In this document: positions 32,850-41,375 of the stretch, piece by piece | Layout: each line of letters starts with the position of its first letter | Position numbering within the stretch: the first letter of the stretch is position 1 | Assembly: GCF_000682695.1 (NCBI RefSeq) | Contig: NZ_AWFG01000010.1 | Location: 1 to 64,000 of the forward strand | Length of the DNA stretch: 64,000 nucleotides | Direction of reading: 5' to 3' | From: Hyphomonas chukchiensis | GTDB lineage: Bacteria; Pseudomonadota; Alphaproteobacteria; Caulobacterales; Hyphomonadaceae | Program-made: the position numbers and the translations under genes | Notes under the pieces: model-generated | The model's input: only the letters and a program-made list of their open reading frames with translations | What the model was told of the DNA's origin: nothing | Databases searched by the model: none

Positions 32850-33638
32850 TTATTGCGGCGTGAGAGACAGGGATTTTCGACGGCTCTCGTACATCGTGTA
32901 GAGGATCAGGCCGACGAGAATGGCCAGGAGAACCGCGCTTGAGCCCGCCGTGCCAATGCCGAGGCCGCCCTTGTCCGGTGACTTTGTGAGCAGGTCTCCC
33001 ATCGTTGCGCCGAAGGGCCGCGTCAGCACGAAAGCCGCCCAGAACAGCGCCGTGCGGGAAATGGGCGTGAAGAAATAGCCGAGCACGCAGAGACCGATGG
33101 CGCCGGAGATTATGAGGTTCGACAGCCCGTAGCCAAGGCCCGAACTGTCAGCGAGATAGTCTCCCAGCGCCGTGCCCAGCGTGTTGGAGACGAGGATGGC
33201 CGCCCAATAGAACAGCTCGACCGGCGGGCGGTGGATATGGTCGACCCGGATGGAGCCCATGGCGAAGCGCCATGTCAGCAGCACGGCAACGAGGAGGCCG
33301 GCGAGAATGCCCGCGCCGGTGGCATAGCCAAGGCCGAGCGAGCGGTCCATGTAATCGGAAATCGTGGTGCCCGCCGTGGAGGTGGCCAGGATGACGGCCC
33401 AGTAGAGGAAGGGGTGAAAGCCTTTGGCGCGCATCTGCAGGGCCAGCGCGACGAGGAAGAAAGCGATGAGGATGAGCGAGCTGGCTGCGTAGCCGATGTT
33501 CAGTGTCATCGAGAGCAGGTCGCCGCCTGTCTCGCCGACCGTGGTGGCGCAGATCTTCATGATCCAGAAGATGAAGGTGACGTTTGCGACCTTGTTGGCA
33601 ATCTCGGTCGTGTCATTGGCGGGTGTGGGGAGGATCAT
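32850..33638 (-). CDS. Membrane protein with four TxxGxxxxDxxxxSxGLGY repeats (COG4705 type)
   Basis: A 262-residue inner-membrane protein with about eight helices. Four related motifs appear: TTVGETGGDLLSMTLNIGY, TSTAGTTISDYMDRSLGLGY, SNTLGTALGDYLADSSGLGY and TRPFGATMGDLLTKSPDKGG. Their Asp residues lie at about 40, 95, 160 and 215, so intervals are 55, 65 and 55. This points to two rounds of duplication, with buried carboxylates suitable for cation binding or transport. I remember similar proteins only as uncharacterised COG4705 membrane proteins. The ATG at 33638 follows AAAGGA; the longer frame adds a non-conserved leader. Confidence 0.8.
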   Translation of the reverse strand: MILPTPANDTTEIANKVANVTFIFWIMKICATTVGETGGDLLSMTLNIGYAASSLILIAFFLVALALQMRAKGFHPFLYWAVILATSTAGTTISDYMDRSLGLGYATGAGILAGLLVAVLLTWRFAMGSIRVDHIHRPPVELFYWAAILVSNTLGTALGDYLADSSGLGYGLSNLIISGAIGLCVLGYFFTPISRTALFWAAFVLTRPFGATMGDLLTKSPDKGGLGIGTAGSSAVLLAILVGLILYTMYESRRKSLSLTPQ

Positions 33639-33818
33639 GCTGGCGCGTTCCTTTTGGGCAAGGCAGCCTGTGGTCTTGCGGACAGGTTCGGGGCTACACC
33701 CAATGACCACGGATGTAATCATATCTTTTTGTAATATTCCGAAGGCACTGCAGCACGGGCGACCGGTGCAGGTGGTCCCTGCCCGGCCGATCTTGCGTTG
33801 CGGTTGGCGCCTGCGGGG

Positions 33819-34541
33819 TCAGGACGTGTCGGCGTGCGCGAGGGCTTTCAGCGCGACAGCGTGAATGTCCTGCATGGCTTCGCGTTCGTCCCTGTCCTGA
33901 CGGCGACTGCGCACGATTGGCGGCAGCTCTTCGGCGAGGAGCGGCGCAGGCTCGGGCGCGCCGAGGTCTTGCGCGAGGCGCTTTGCCATGCGGGCAATGT
34001 GGCGGGCCGGGTCGGCATAGACATCGCGCAGGGCGACGGCGCGGCGCACGAGCGCCTGGGCGGGAATGAGATCGTCCGGACGGGGCGGATATTCGCCGGG
34101 CTCCGGTGGCGGCAGGGGCTGGTCGAGATACAGCAGGCGCGGGCGCGGGGCCGCGGCGCGCCTCGGCGGCCTGGGCGCGATGGCACCGGGGCGCGGCCGG
34201 GGATCGGAGAGGCGGAAGACGGGACGCGTGAAGAGCGGGCGGCGCGCAGGGCGGGCTGGCCTGGGGCCGGGCTCTCTGGCCTGATCGCGGCTGCGCACGG
34301 GGAGAACCGGCAGAGGCTGTTCCAGAACCATCAGCACGAGCAGGCGGCGCGTGAGCATTTCCAGCCGGACAAGGCGCGCCTTCAGGAGGGCGCATTCGGC
34401 CCGCTTGAGGAAGGGCCGGCAGAGCGTGAGACCGAGGCGCAGGCTGCCCGCCAATTCATGGGCGTGATAGTCCGCCCGCCGCCAGGAGACGATGACAAGG
34501 CTGCGCAGGGAATCGGAAAGGCTGAACATGGGATTGATCAT
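33819..34541 (-). CDS. Hypothetical Arg/Pro-rich protein
   Basis: A 240-residue frame. The N-terminal half has helical segments (FSLSDSLRSLVIVSWRRADYHAHELAGSL, RLEMLTRRLLVLMVLEQ). A Pro/Arg-rich linker follows, and then a C-terminal helix with DPARHIARMAKRLAQDLGAPEP. It could be a genuine lineage-specific gene, since the helices are amphipathic and the frame is long. However, GC-rich frames on the other strand are also open, and no homologue is recognised. The ATG at 34541 is the likely start. Confidence 0.5.
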   Translation of the reverse strand: MINPMFSLSDSLRSLVIVSWRRADYHAHELAGSLRLGLTLCRPFLKRAECALLKARLVRLEMLTRRLLVLMVLEQPLPVLPVRSRDQAREPGPRPARPARRPLFTRPVFRLSDPRPRPGAIAPRPPRRAAAPRPRLLYLDQPLPPPEPGEYPPRPDDLIPAQALVRRAVALRDVYADPARHIARMAKRLAQDLGAPEPAPLLAEELPPIVRSRRQDRDEREAMQDIHAVALKALAHADTS

Positions 34542-35245
34542 GCCACGGGTCCGGGAGGGGGCGGAAAGCGGAGGGGCAAAAGGGCCGGAATCGCCGATGC
34601 CTGCTGGAGTGTCGGCATGTACAGGTGTGGGACAGACTGGCGCCTGCGTGCGAATCAGCCGCCGGGACCACCGCAGGGTCTCGCGGGCGGTGCCGGGCGC
34701 ACGATCCACCCACGATGGCGCTGGGGATCGTGTCCGGCCCCTGTAGAAGGCCTTGCAGATTGCGGCGCTGGCTGGCGGTTTGGCCCTGCCCTGTTATGCC
34801 GGGCCATGACAGGGCGCAGGGGCGGCGCGAGCCTGCGGAATTTTGGACCAAATCGACTCGAATCCCCACATGTATTGTTTTTATGATATTTATGGCCAAA
34901 TATTCCGCTACGGAAGGCTGCGAAATGAGCCACTTATCATGCAAATATGCATGCCAGACCTCCAGATTTCGGGATTCTTAGCGCCATTTCAGATGAAGGT
35001 TTGGGCAACCGCGCCCGCTAAACAGGCGATGACAGAACAGACGCAGCGTTTGACATAAAATTCGCGTTTCAATCGTTGCGTTGCTGCGCCTGCGAGAACA
35101 TTATTGCAGTGCAGCATGAGTTGGCTGTTCCCGGTTGGCCAGTGCGCGGATGAGCGCATTACGGGGAGCAGCGGTCATAAGGCTCAGTTGCGGGGGGAGT
35201 TTCCTGTCGGATTTTCCGGCGCTAACTTCTTGAAGGGCTAAACCC
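34542..35245. other. No convincing gene; includes an AT-rich island
   Basis: No frame here shows family motifs or a good ribosome binding site. The first 300 bases are GC-rich; about 34840-34985 is distinctly AT-rich (ATGTATTGTTTTTATG, CAAATATGCATGC) and could hold promoter or binding sites. The last 150 bases form the leader of the UrcA-family gene. Confidence 0.5.
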
Positions 35246-35596
35246 ATGTTGAAACCAATTGCATCGATCATGGCCGCTGCCGTGATCCTCTCTCCAGTCG
35301 CTTTTGCGGAAGCGCAAACCCCCATCACTGTCGAAATCGAATACGACAAGGACCTGGTGGCGCTCGATTCCGGCGCACCTGTCGTGATGGCTTCCATCGA
35401 ATCCCAGGCCAAGAAAGCCTGCACGAGCTATGTTCCCGTCTTCGGCGGCTATTACACAGACCGCAGCTGTGTCGACGATATCGTGTCGGCCGCCATCTCC
35501 AAGATCAACGAACAGCAGGCAAGCGAAGGTCGTAAAACGGCTGACAAATTCGCTCAGCAGGCCGTGATGATCCTCGCCGACGCGGAACAACGCTAG
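35246..35596 (+). CDS. UrcA family secreted protein
   Basis: A 116-residue protein with a signal peptide (MLKPIASIMAAAVILSPVAFA). The mature part fits the UrcA family of alphaproteobacteria, with VEIEYDKDLVALDSGAPVVMASIESQAKKAC, then a second Cys in YYTDRSCVDDIVSAAISKINEQ. The two cysteines probably pair in the periplasm. Function is unknown. A weak GAAGG lies upstream of the ATG. Confidence 0.85.
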   Translation: MLKPIASIMAAAVILSPVAFAEAQTPITVEIEYDKDLVALDSGAPVVMASIESQAKKACTSYVPVFGGYYTDRSCVDDIVSAAISKINEQQASEGRKTADKFAQQAVMILADAEQR

Positions 35597-35623
35597 GCCA
35601 TTTCCTCCCGGTCTTGTGCGTTG

Positions 35624-35655
35624 GAGGGGTCGCCCACGGCCACGGGCGGCCCCTC
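35624..35655 (+). terminator. Hairpin after the UrcA-family gene
   Basis: GAGGGGTCGCCC and GGGCGGCCCCTC form a twelve-base stem with one G:U pair and an eight-base loop. There is no long U-tract, so termination efficiency is uncertain. Confidence 0.45.
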
Positions 35656-35791
35656 ACTTCACCTATTGAGGGAAATCTGTATCCTGTTCTAGAATCTGAA
35701 GGACAAAGTGATCGAACCATGTATGTTCGTGCTTTGAACAGGGCGGCGTGAGAGCGCCGCCTTGTCTGCTTTGGTGACTGGACCGGCCATT

Positions 35792-37237
35792 ATGGCCGAT
35801 GATGGATACGGGATGATTTTCAAGCACGGAAACGGCGCGTTTCCTTCCAGTCCGACTGACCCGCGGATGCTGCAGCTCGCGATGAATGCGGCTGGCATCG
35901 GCGTATTCCTGTATGACGTCGCCAATGACCGGCTGAGCTGGGATGCCCGCACCCGCGAATTGTTCGGCGTGCCGCATTTCGACAGCGTGCAGCCCATCGA
36001 CATCATGATCCAGCTGACCCATGAGGACGACCGGGCCTGGGTGGCGCGGGCGGCCAGTGATGCCCTGAACCCGAAGGGGAGCGGCACCTATACGGTCGAG
36101 CATCGCACCCTGATGCAGGACGGTAGCGTGCGCTGGGTGGCCGTGAACGGACGCACCGATTTCGAAACCGTGGGCGATAAGCGCCGCGCGGTGATGACCT
36201 GCGGTGTCGTGCGCGACATTACCGAGGAACGCGCCATCATGGACGAGCTGATGGTGACGCAGACGAACCTGACCACCGCGGTCGAGGCGGCCAATCTCGG
36301 CATATTCCAGTCCGACTTCATCAATAATACATCGCGCTGGGACCGGCGCGCCGTGATGCTGTTCGGGGCTGACGCCGAGGGCGCGCAGCTGGGCGAGCGG
36401 GAAATCTTCGAGTCGATCCATCCCGATGACTATGAAGAGGTGATGGCGGCGATCCAGCGCTCGATGGACCCTGATGGCGATGGCGAATACAAGGCCGACC
36501 ACCGCATCAAGGGCCCCGACGGCGCGTTCCGCTGGATCGGCGTGCGCGGCAAGACCGAGTTCGGAATCCACAAGGGCCAGCGGGCGCCCCTCTTCCAGCG
36601 CGGCGTCGTGTTCGACCGGACCGAGGACAAGCTGCGCGAGGAACTCTCGGCGCTGCATGTGCGCGAGATGAACCACCGCGTGAAGAACACGCTGTCGCTG
36701 GTCACGTCGATCATGAACCAGACGCTGCGCTCGTCGGAAGACCTCGACGATTTCCGCGAGAAGTTTTCCGGACGGGTCGGGGCGATTTCATCGGTGCACT
36801 CGATCATCGTGGATGGCACCAGCACGCCGGCGCGCCTGCGTGACCTGATCGAAAGCCAGGTGCAGCCCTATGTGCCGGACACGGGCGACTGCCTGGAAGT
36901 CGAGGGCGAGCCGGTGCTGCTGACCGCGGAGCGGGCGCGGGCGCTCGGCCTCGTGCTGCACGAACTGGTGACGAATGCCAGCAAGTATGGCGCGCTGAGC
37001 GTGGCCGAGGGCAAGGTGCGGATTGGCTGGACGCGCGTGAGCGAAGACGGCCACGACTTTGTCGACATCCGCTGGGAAGAGACGGGCGGGCCAGCCGTCT
37101 CGCCGCCGGAGCGCACGGGCTTTGGCAGCAAGCTGATCCAGAGCCTGCTTGGCAAGGGTGACGGATCTTTCGCCAACATGGATTACCTGCCCGGCGGCGT
37201 GCAGGTTCACATGCGGGTCGGCCTCGAAGCGGACTGA
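35792..37237 (+). CDS. PAS-domain HWE-family sensor histidine kinase
   Basis: A 481-residue cytoplasmic kinase. It has two PAS/PAC domains: residues about 25-150 (AAGIGVFLYDVANDRLSWDARTRELFGV) and about 155-280 (ANLGIFQSDFINNTSRWDRRAVMLFGAD). The phospho-acceptor His295 lies in EMNHRVKNTLSLV. The ATPase domain has LHELVTNASKYGALS and the HWE-type WEE (DIRWEETGGPAV), ending GFGSKLIQSLL. HWE kinases often feed the general stress or light-response pathways of alphaproteobacteria. The ATG at 35792 is preferred over the TTG at 35762. No response regulator is adjacent. Confidence 0.9.
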   Translation: MADDGYGMIFKHGNGAFPSSPTDPRMLQLAMNAAGIGVFLYDVANDRLSWDARTRELFGVPHFDSVQPIDIMIQLTHEDDRAWVARAASDALNPKGSGTYTVEHRTLMQDGSVRWVAVNGRTDFETVGDKRRAVMTCGVVRDITEERAIMDELMVTQTNLTTAVEAANLGIFQSDFINNTSRWDRRAVMLFGADAEGAQLGEREIFESIHPDDYEEVMAAIQRSMDPDGDGEYKADHRIKGPDGAFRWIGVRGKTEFGIHKGQRAPLFQRGVVFDRTEDKLREELSALHVREMNHRVKNTLSLVTSIMNQTLRSSEDLDDFREKFSGRVGAISSVHSIIVDGTSTPARLRDLIESQVQPYVPDTGDCLEVEGEPVLLTAERARALGLVLHELVTNASKYGALSVAEGKVRIGWTRVSEDGHDFVDIRWEETGGPAVSPPERTGFGSKLIQSLLGKGDGSFANMDYLPGGVQVHMRVGLEAD

Positions 37238-37260
37238 TCCGGCCGCCGGGCCATTCCTCC

Positions 37261-37313
37261 ATTTCGATTGAAGCGAGGCCCCCTTCCGGCGGCCCTGCCC
37301 AGATTTCGATTGA
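37261..37313 (+). promoter_or_regulatory. Two direct ATTTCGATTGA repeats upstream of tonB
   Basis: ATTTCGATTGA occurs at 37261-37271 and 37303-37313, 42 bases (four helical turns) apart. The second copy overlaps a possible -35 element TTGACG (37310-37315). A regulator binding site controlling the TonB gene is plausible; the regulator is unknown. Confidence 0.4.
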
Positions 37314-37398
37314 CGCGCGCCGTATTTGTAACAGTATTACATTACATTAATTGACACGGGACCGGATGACCGGCCCGGCAAAACCGGAGGAAACACGC

Positions 37399-38022
37399 AT
37401 GCTGAACTCAACTGCAACTCGCACACCGGCCGCCGCACTGATGGCCCTGCCCGTCGCTTATGGCCTGTTCCTGCTGATGAATTCGCTGATCGACGTGAAA
37501 GAGATCACGCTGGAGCCGGTCGCCTCGCGTATCCTGGATGTGATCACGCCGCAGCGGCCGGACCCGGATGCGCCGGTGACAAAGCGCACAAAGCCCACTC
37601 CGCTGGAATCGGCCACACAGCCGCCCCCGCCGCCACGCGCCTCAGCCACGCATACGGACATTATCCTGCCGACGCCGTTCATACACGGCGCCGTGCCGAC
37701 CGGCGTGCCGACCCATGTGAAGATGCCGACCATCGGCCCGGTGATGATTTCCTCGCGCGACTATCAGGTCGTGCGCCCGCCTTTGCCCACCTATCCGCGC
37801 CGGGCCGCCGAGCGGGGCATTTCGGGAACCTGCAACGTGGCCTTCAGCATCGACCCGCGCGGCAAGCCGTTCCGCGTCTCGGCGGTGTGTTCGGACCCGA
37901 TCTTTGTGAGCGAAGCGGAAGGCTCTGTCGCGAAAGCCGAGTTCGCCCCGCAACTCGTCGACGGCCAGTTCGTGACCGTGACGGGGCTGGAATACCCGCT
38001 GGAGTTCAAGTTGGGGGAGTGA
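37399..38022 (+). CDS. tonB: Energy transducer TonB
   Basis: A 207-residue inner-membrane protein. The N-terminal segment AALMALPVAYGLFLLMNSLI spans the membrane. A Pro/Lys-rich periplasmic linker follows (TKPTPLESATQPPPPPRA). The C-terminal TonB domain has YQVVRPPLPTYPRRAAERGISGTCNVAFSIDPRGKP and ends FVTVTGLEYPLEFKLGE. No exbB/exbD is adjacent. It could energise receptors such as the one at 17870-20863. CCGGAGGAAA precedes the ATG at 37399. A strong two-way hairpin separates it from convergent nrdB. Confidence 0.88.
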   Translation: MLNSTATRTPAAALMALPVAYGLFLLMNSLIDVKEITLEPVASRILDVITPQRPDPDAPVTKRTKPTPLESATQPPPPPRASATHTDIILPTPFIHGAVPTGVPTHVKMPTIGPVMISSRDYQVVRPPLPTYPRRAAERGISGTCNVAFSIDPRGKPFRVSAVCSDPIFVSEAEGSVAKAEFAPQLVDGQFVTVTGLEYPLEFKLGE

Positions 38023-38033
38023 ACGTCTCCGCC

Positions 38034-38063
38034 TCAACCTCCCCCGCGTGCGGGGGAGGTTGA
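38034..38063. terminator. Bidirectional hairpin between tonB and nrdB
   Basis: TCAACCTCCCCCG and CGGGGGAGGTTGA form a perfect thirteen-base stem with loop CGTG between convergent genes. It has no clear U-tract. Confidence 0.7.
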
Positions 38064-38069
38064 ACGGGA

Positions 38070-39098
38070 CTACTCCGCCGGAACGGAGGCGGATTTGCGT
38101 TTGTCGAAATTGGTCCAGACGCCGTCTTCGCCGTGCCAGTCGCCGCGGGTTGCGCCCTTGGAATATTCGGTGGCGCGCTGTTCGAAGAAGTTGGCGTGCT
38201 CGACCCCGTTGAGGATTTCCGAGAGCCAGGGCAGCGGGTGCTTTTCGAGGCCGTAGATCGGCTCGAGCTTCAGCTGGCCGAGGCGCCAGTCGGCGATATA
38301 GCGGATGTATTGCTTGATATCGTCGGGTGTCATGCCTTCGATCTCGCCGGCTTCGAAGGCCAGTTCGATGAACTTGTCTTCAAGGGCAACCACGGTGCGG
38401 CAGCATTCGCGGATCTTCTCGCGCAGGGCGTCGGTCATCACGCCGGTTTCCGCGCAGAAAGCGTGGAAGAGCTTGATCATGCCTTCGCAGTGGAGCGACT
38501 CGTCCCGGATCGACCAGGTGACGATCTGGCCCATGCCCTTCATCTTGTTGAAGCGCGGGAAGTTCATCAGCATGGCGAAGCTGGCAAAGAGCTGGAGGCC
38601 CTCGGTGAAGGCGCCGAAGACGGCCATGGAGACGGCGATGTCTTCATTGGTCTCGCAGCCGAACTGGCCGAGATAGTCGTGCTTGGCCGACATCTCCTGG
38701 TATTCCATGAAGGCGGAGAATTCCGAATCGGGCATGCCGATGGTTTCCAGCAGCAGCGCATAGGCCGCGATGTGGATCGTCTCCATGTTGGAGAAGGAGG
38801 CCAGCATCATCGACACTTCGGTCGGCTTGAAGAGCGGCATGTAATTGGTCATGTAGTTCGCGCCGACTTCGACGTCGGACTGCGTGAAGAAACGGAAGAT
38901 CTGCGTCAGCAGGTTCCGCTCGCCGTCAGACAGCTTGACCGCCCAGTCCTTGCAGTCCTCACCCAATGGCACCTCTTCGGGCATCCAGTGGACCTGCTGC
39001 TGCTTCTTCCAGAACTCATAGGCCCACGGGTAGCGAAACGGCTTGTAGGCAAAGCTGGGGGTCAGCAGTCCTGGCAAATTCTGGTGTCCGTCAGCCAT
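38070..39098 (-). CDS. nrdB: Ribonucleotide reductase beta subunit (class Ia)
   Basis: A 342-residue diiron-tyrosyl radical subunit. Iron ligands appear in SMMLASFSNMETIHIAAYALLLETIG, EYQEMSAKHDYLGQFG, FGAFTEGLQLFASFAML and WSIRDESLHCEGM. The N terminus starts directly with the core, without an ATP-cone. The subunit provides the stable radical for NrdA. CCAAGGAGG precedes the ATG. The divergent gap towards 39503 holds an NrdR box. Its partner nrdA is about 10 kb away on the same strand. Confidence 0.96.
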   Translation of the reverse strand: MADGHQNLPGLLTPSFAYKPFRYPWAYEFWKKQQQVHWMPEEVPLGEDCKDWAVKLSDGERNLLTQIFRFFTQSDVEVGANYMTNYMPLFKPTEVSMMLASFSNMETIHIAAYALLLETIGMPDSEFSAFMEYQEMSAKHDYLGQFGCETNEDIAVSMAVFGAFTEGLQLFASFAMLMNFPRFNKMKGMGQIVTWSIRDESLHCEGMIKLFHAFCAETGVMTDALREKIRECCRTVVALEDKFIELAFEAGEIEGMTPDDIKQYIRYIADWRLGQLKLEPIYGLEKHPLPWLSEILNGVEHANFFEQRATEYSKGATRGDWHGEDGVWTNFDKRKSASVPAE

Positions 39099-39140
39099 GG
39101 GGGCCTCCTTGGGTGTTCATGTCGATATGTGGAGCAATAT

Positions 39141-39156
39141 ACACCACATATAGTGC
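39141..39156. promoter_or_regulatory. NrdR box upstream of nrdB
   Basis: ACACCACATATAGTGC is a near-palindromic match to the NrdR consensus ACACwATATATwGTGT. It lies 43 bases upstream of the nrdB start codon, where NrdR-ATP binding would repress transcription. Confidence 0.75.
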
Positions 39157-39502
39157 TTCAATCAGGTTAATGCCGCAAGATGTTCCGGTAACGATTGCGA
39201 CACTTGTCCACAGGCCTGCACACAGGAAATGCGCTGGCGACGGCTTTGCGGGCAGCTGCGCGCCCCTCATCCTTATACGCCGAAACCGGGCATGAGTCCC
39301 TCCCGGGCTGATAAGGGGTGTGGCGGCAGAAACGCGGACAGCCTGAAAGCGCATTATCGCATCGGATTTGCACGTCACATTAGCTTATTGTTTATCACAT
39401 AGAATATATGGTCGTGATGTGTGCAGTTGATAGCCCTTCCTCCGACCCTGAATGGCCTGCGCTCTGGCTAGCGCATCCATAGGCTCAGTAGAGACACTCC
39501 CG
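39157..39502. other. Divergent promoter region between nrdB and the GGDEF-EAL gene
   Basis: About 346 bases without a convincing gene. It is GC-rich in the middle and AT-rich near 39378-39420 (TTAGCTTATTGTTTATCAC, ATAGAATATATGG), which probably holds the promoter of the c-di-GMP gene. An alternative ATG for that gene occurs at 39452. Confidence 0.5.
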
Positions 39503-41290
39503 ATGATCGTCGCACTTGAACACCTTCGACAGGTTTTTGATGCCCTGCCTTATCCGATCTTCGCCAAGAACGCGAAGCATCAATGGATCTATGGCAACAC
39601 CGCCTTCGAGCATCTCATTGGCACCAAAGACTATATCGGAAAGGATGATACTGCCTACTTTCCGATGGAGCAGGTCAAGGTGTTCCGCACCCAGGACCGC
39701 CGCGTCTTTGGTAGCGAAGAGAGCCTCAACGAGGAAGAGATCGGCGAGGGCCTTTTTGCGCTGACCCGCAAGATGCCCCTGACACTGCCGGACGGCTCGG
39801 TCGGCCTGGTCGCCATCATTCTCGCAACGCTCAAATCCGATAAAAACCGCACGGATAGATCATGGATATCCGAAGCCCTGAAACGTGAGCCGGCAGCCCA
39901 GGCCGAGCATCTTGAATCGACCTGGTCGCAGCGGACCGAAGAGCTGCAGAAGCGCCTGAACGCCGTCGAGAGTATGCACTCCAGTACACTGCAGATTGCA
40001 CGGACGGATACGGCGACAGGCCTGATGAACCGTCTCGGGTTTGATGCCGAACTGGAAAAAGCCATTCATGCCGCCAAGGAGACCGGCAAGCCTTTCGGCG
40101 TCGCGTTCATCGATGTCGACCGGTTCAAGCAGATCAATGACCGGTTTGGCCATGCCGCCGGCGACAAGGTGCTGACCGCAGTGGGAAGGCGTCTGAACGA
40201 GTTGCCTGATGTCTTTGCGGTGGCGCGCTGGGGCGGCGATGAATTCGCGCTTCTGACCGAACTGCCAAATATCGGCCAGGAAGCCTTGAGGCAGGGATTT
40301 GAAGAGGCGCGCCAATACGCCTTCCGCCCAGTCAAGGACCATAATCGCAGGATCAATATTTCCGGTTCTGCCGGAATGTCTGTCTATCCTGATGATGCGA
40401 CCGATCCCGAAGAGCTGATGCGTTATGCAGACATCGCCCTGATCCAGGCCAAGCAGTCCGGTCGCGGGCGCGTGGTGCTTTTTGACCACAAGCTCAACGA
40501 GGCCGAAAAGCGCCGCACACAGATCATGCGTGACTTGCCGGAAGCCATCACAAATGGTGAAATCGTTCCCTATTATCAGCCCATCATCTGCACGTCGAAG
40601 CGTCTTGTACGCGGCGTGGAAGCGCTGGCGCGCTGGACGCACAAGGATTTTGGTCCCATCGATCCGGCTGAATTGTTTGAACTTGCCCATATGTGCACAA
40701 TGGCCGGTGATCTCGACAAGCATCTGCGCGGGAAGGCCTTTGAGCAGGTCAAGCCATGGCTGGACAATGGCCTGATCAATTACCTGTCCCTCAACATTTC
40801 GCCGCAGGACATCGCCTGTGAGGATTTCGCGACGAAATTGCTCGGCAGGCTCGCCGCTATGGCAATCAGTCCCGAGCAGATATGCGTTGAGATTCTGGAA
40901 TCTGCCATTGTCGGCGATCTTGAGTCAGCGCAGGCCAATCTTGAGCAACTCAGTTCAGCCGGCGTGCAGATTGCGCTGGACGATTACGGCACGGGATTTT
41001 CAAACCTGCGGGCGCTGCTGGACCTGCCGCTGGACAAGCTGAAACTGGACCAGTCCCTGGTGCGCGCGCTTGGCGCGAACAACAAGGTGGCCAACCTGCT
41101 GACCTCGATCATGGAACTGGCAAAGGCGATGAATGTGCGCGTGGTGGCCGAGGGTATCGAAACGCGGCTTCAATCCACCTTTGTCACCTCCATCGGATGT
41201 GACCTGATGCAGGGCTATCTGTTTTCACAGCCCCTGCCCTACGCCCAGATGGATGCGTGGCTGTTTGAATATCGCGAGAAAGTCGCCTGA
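39503..41290 (+). CDS. PAS-GGDEF-EAL cyclic-di-GMP protein
   Basis: A 595-residue cytoplasmic protein. The N-terminal PAS domain (about 1-125) has FDALPYPIFAKNAKHQWIYGN. A coiled-coil linker leads to a GGDEF domain with intact GGDEF at residues 244-248 (ARWGGDEFALL), preceded by FIDVDRFKQINDRFGHAAGD. The EAL domain has EAL at 373-375 (VEALARW), then DDYGTGFSN, LKLDQSLV and EGIET. Both active-site sets look complete, so it may both make and degrade c-di-GMP. The ATG at 39503 is used; 39452 is possible. No ribosome binding site is obvious at either. Confidence 0.92.
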   Translation: MIVALEHLRQVFDALPYPIFAKNAKHQWIYGNTAFEHLIGTKDYIGKDDTAYFPMEQVKVFRTQDRRVFGSEESLNEEEIGEGLFALTRKMPLTLPDGSVGLVAIILATLKSDKNRTDRSWISEALKREPAAQAEHLESTWSQRTEELQKRLNAVESMHSSTLQIARTDTATGLMNRLGFDAELEKAIHAAKETGKPFGVAFIDVDRFKQINDRFGHAAGDKVLTAVGRRLNELPDVFAVARWGGDEFALLTELPNIGQEALRQGFEEARQYAFRPVKDHNRRINISGSAGMSVYPDDATDPEELMRYADIALIQAKQSGRGRVVLFDHKLNEAEKRRTQIMRDLPEAITNGEIVPYYQPIICTSKRLVRGVEALARWTHKDFGPIDPAELFELAHMCTMAGDLDKHLRGKAFEQVKPWLDNGLINYLSLNISPQDIACEDFATKLLGRLAAMAISPEQICVEILESAIVGDLESAQANLEQLSSAGVQIALDDYGTGFSNLRALLDLPLDKLKLDQSLVRALGANNKVANLLTSIMELAKAMNVRVVAEGIETRLQSTFVTSIGCDLMQGYLFSQPLPYAQMDAWLFEYREKVA

Positions 41291-41375
41291 GACCCGACAG
41301 CTGAAAGCGCCGGCGACGGATTTGCTGACTGACGCCGTTGAATGATATCCTGAGCCAAAGCGAGGATCGCGTGGA

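Noticed and set aside
34843-35058. 71-codon frame in the AT-rich island
   Set aside because: There is no ribosome binding site, signal or motif, and the codon pattern is unlike neighbouring genes.
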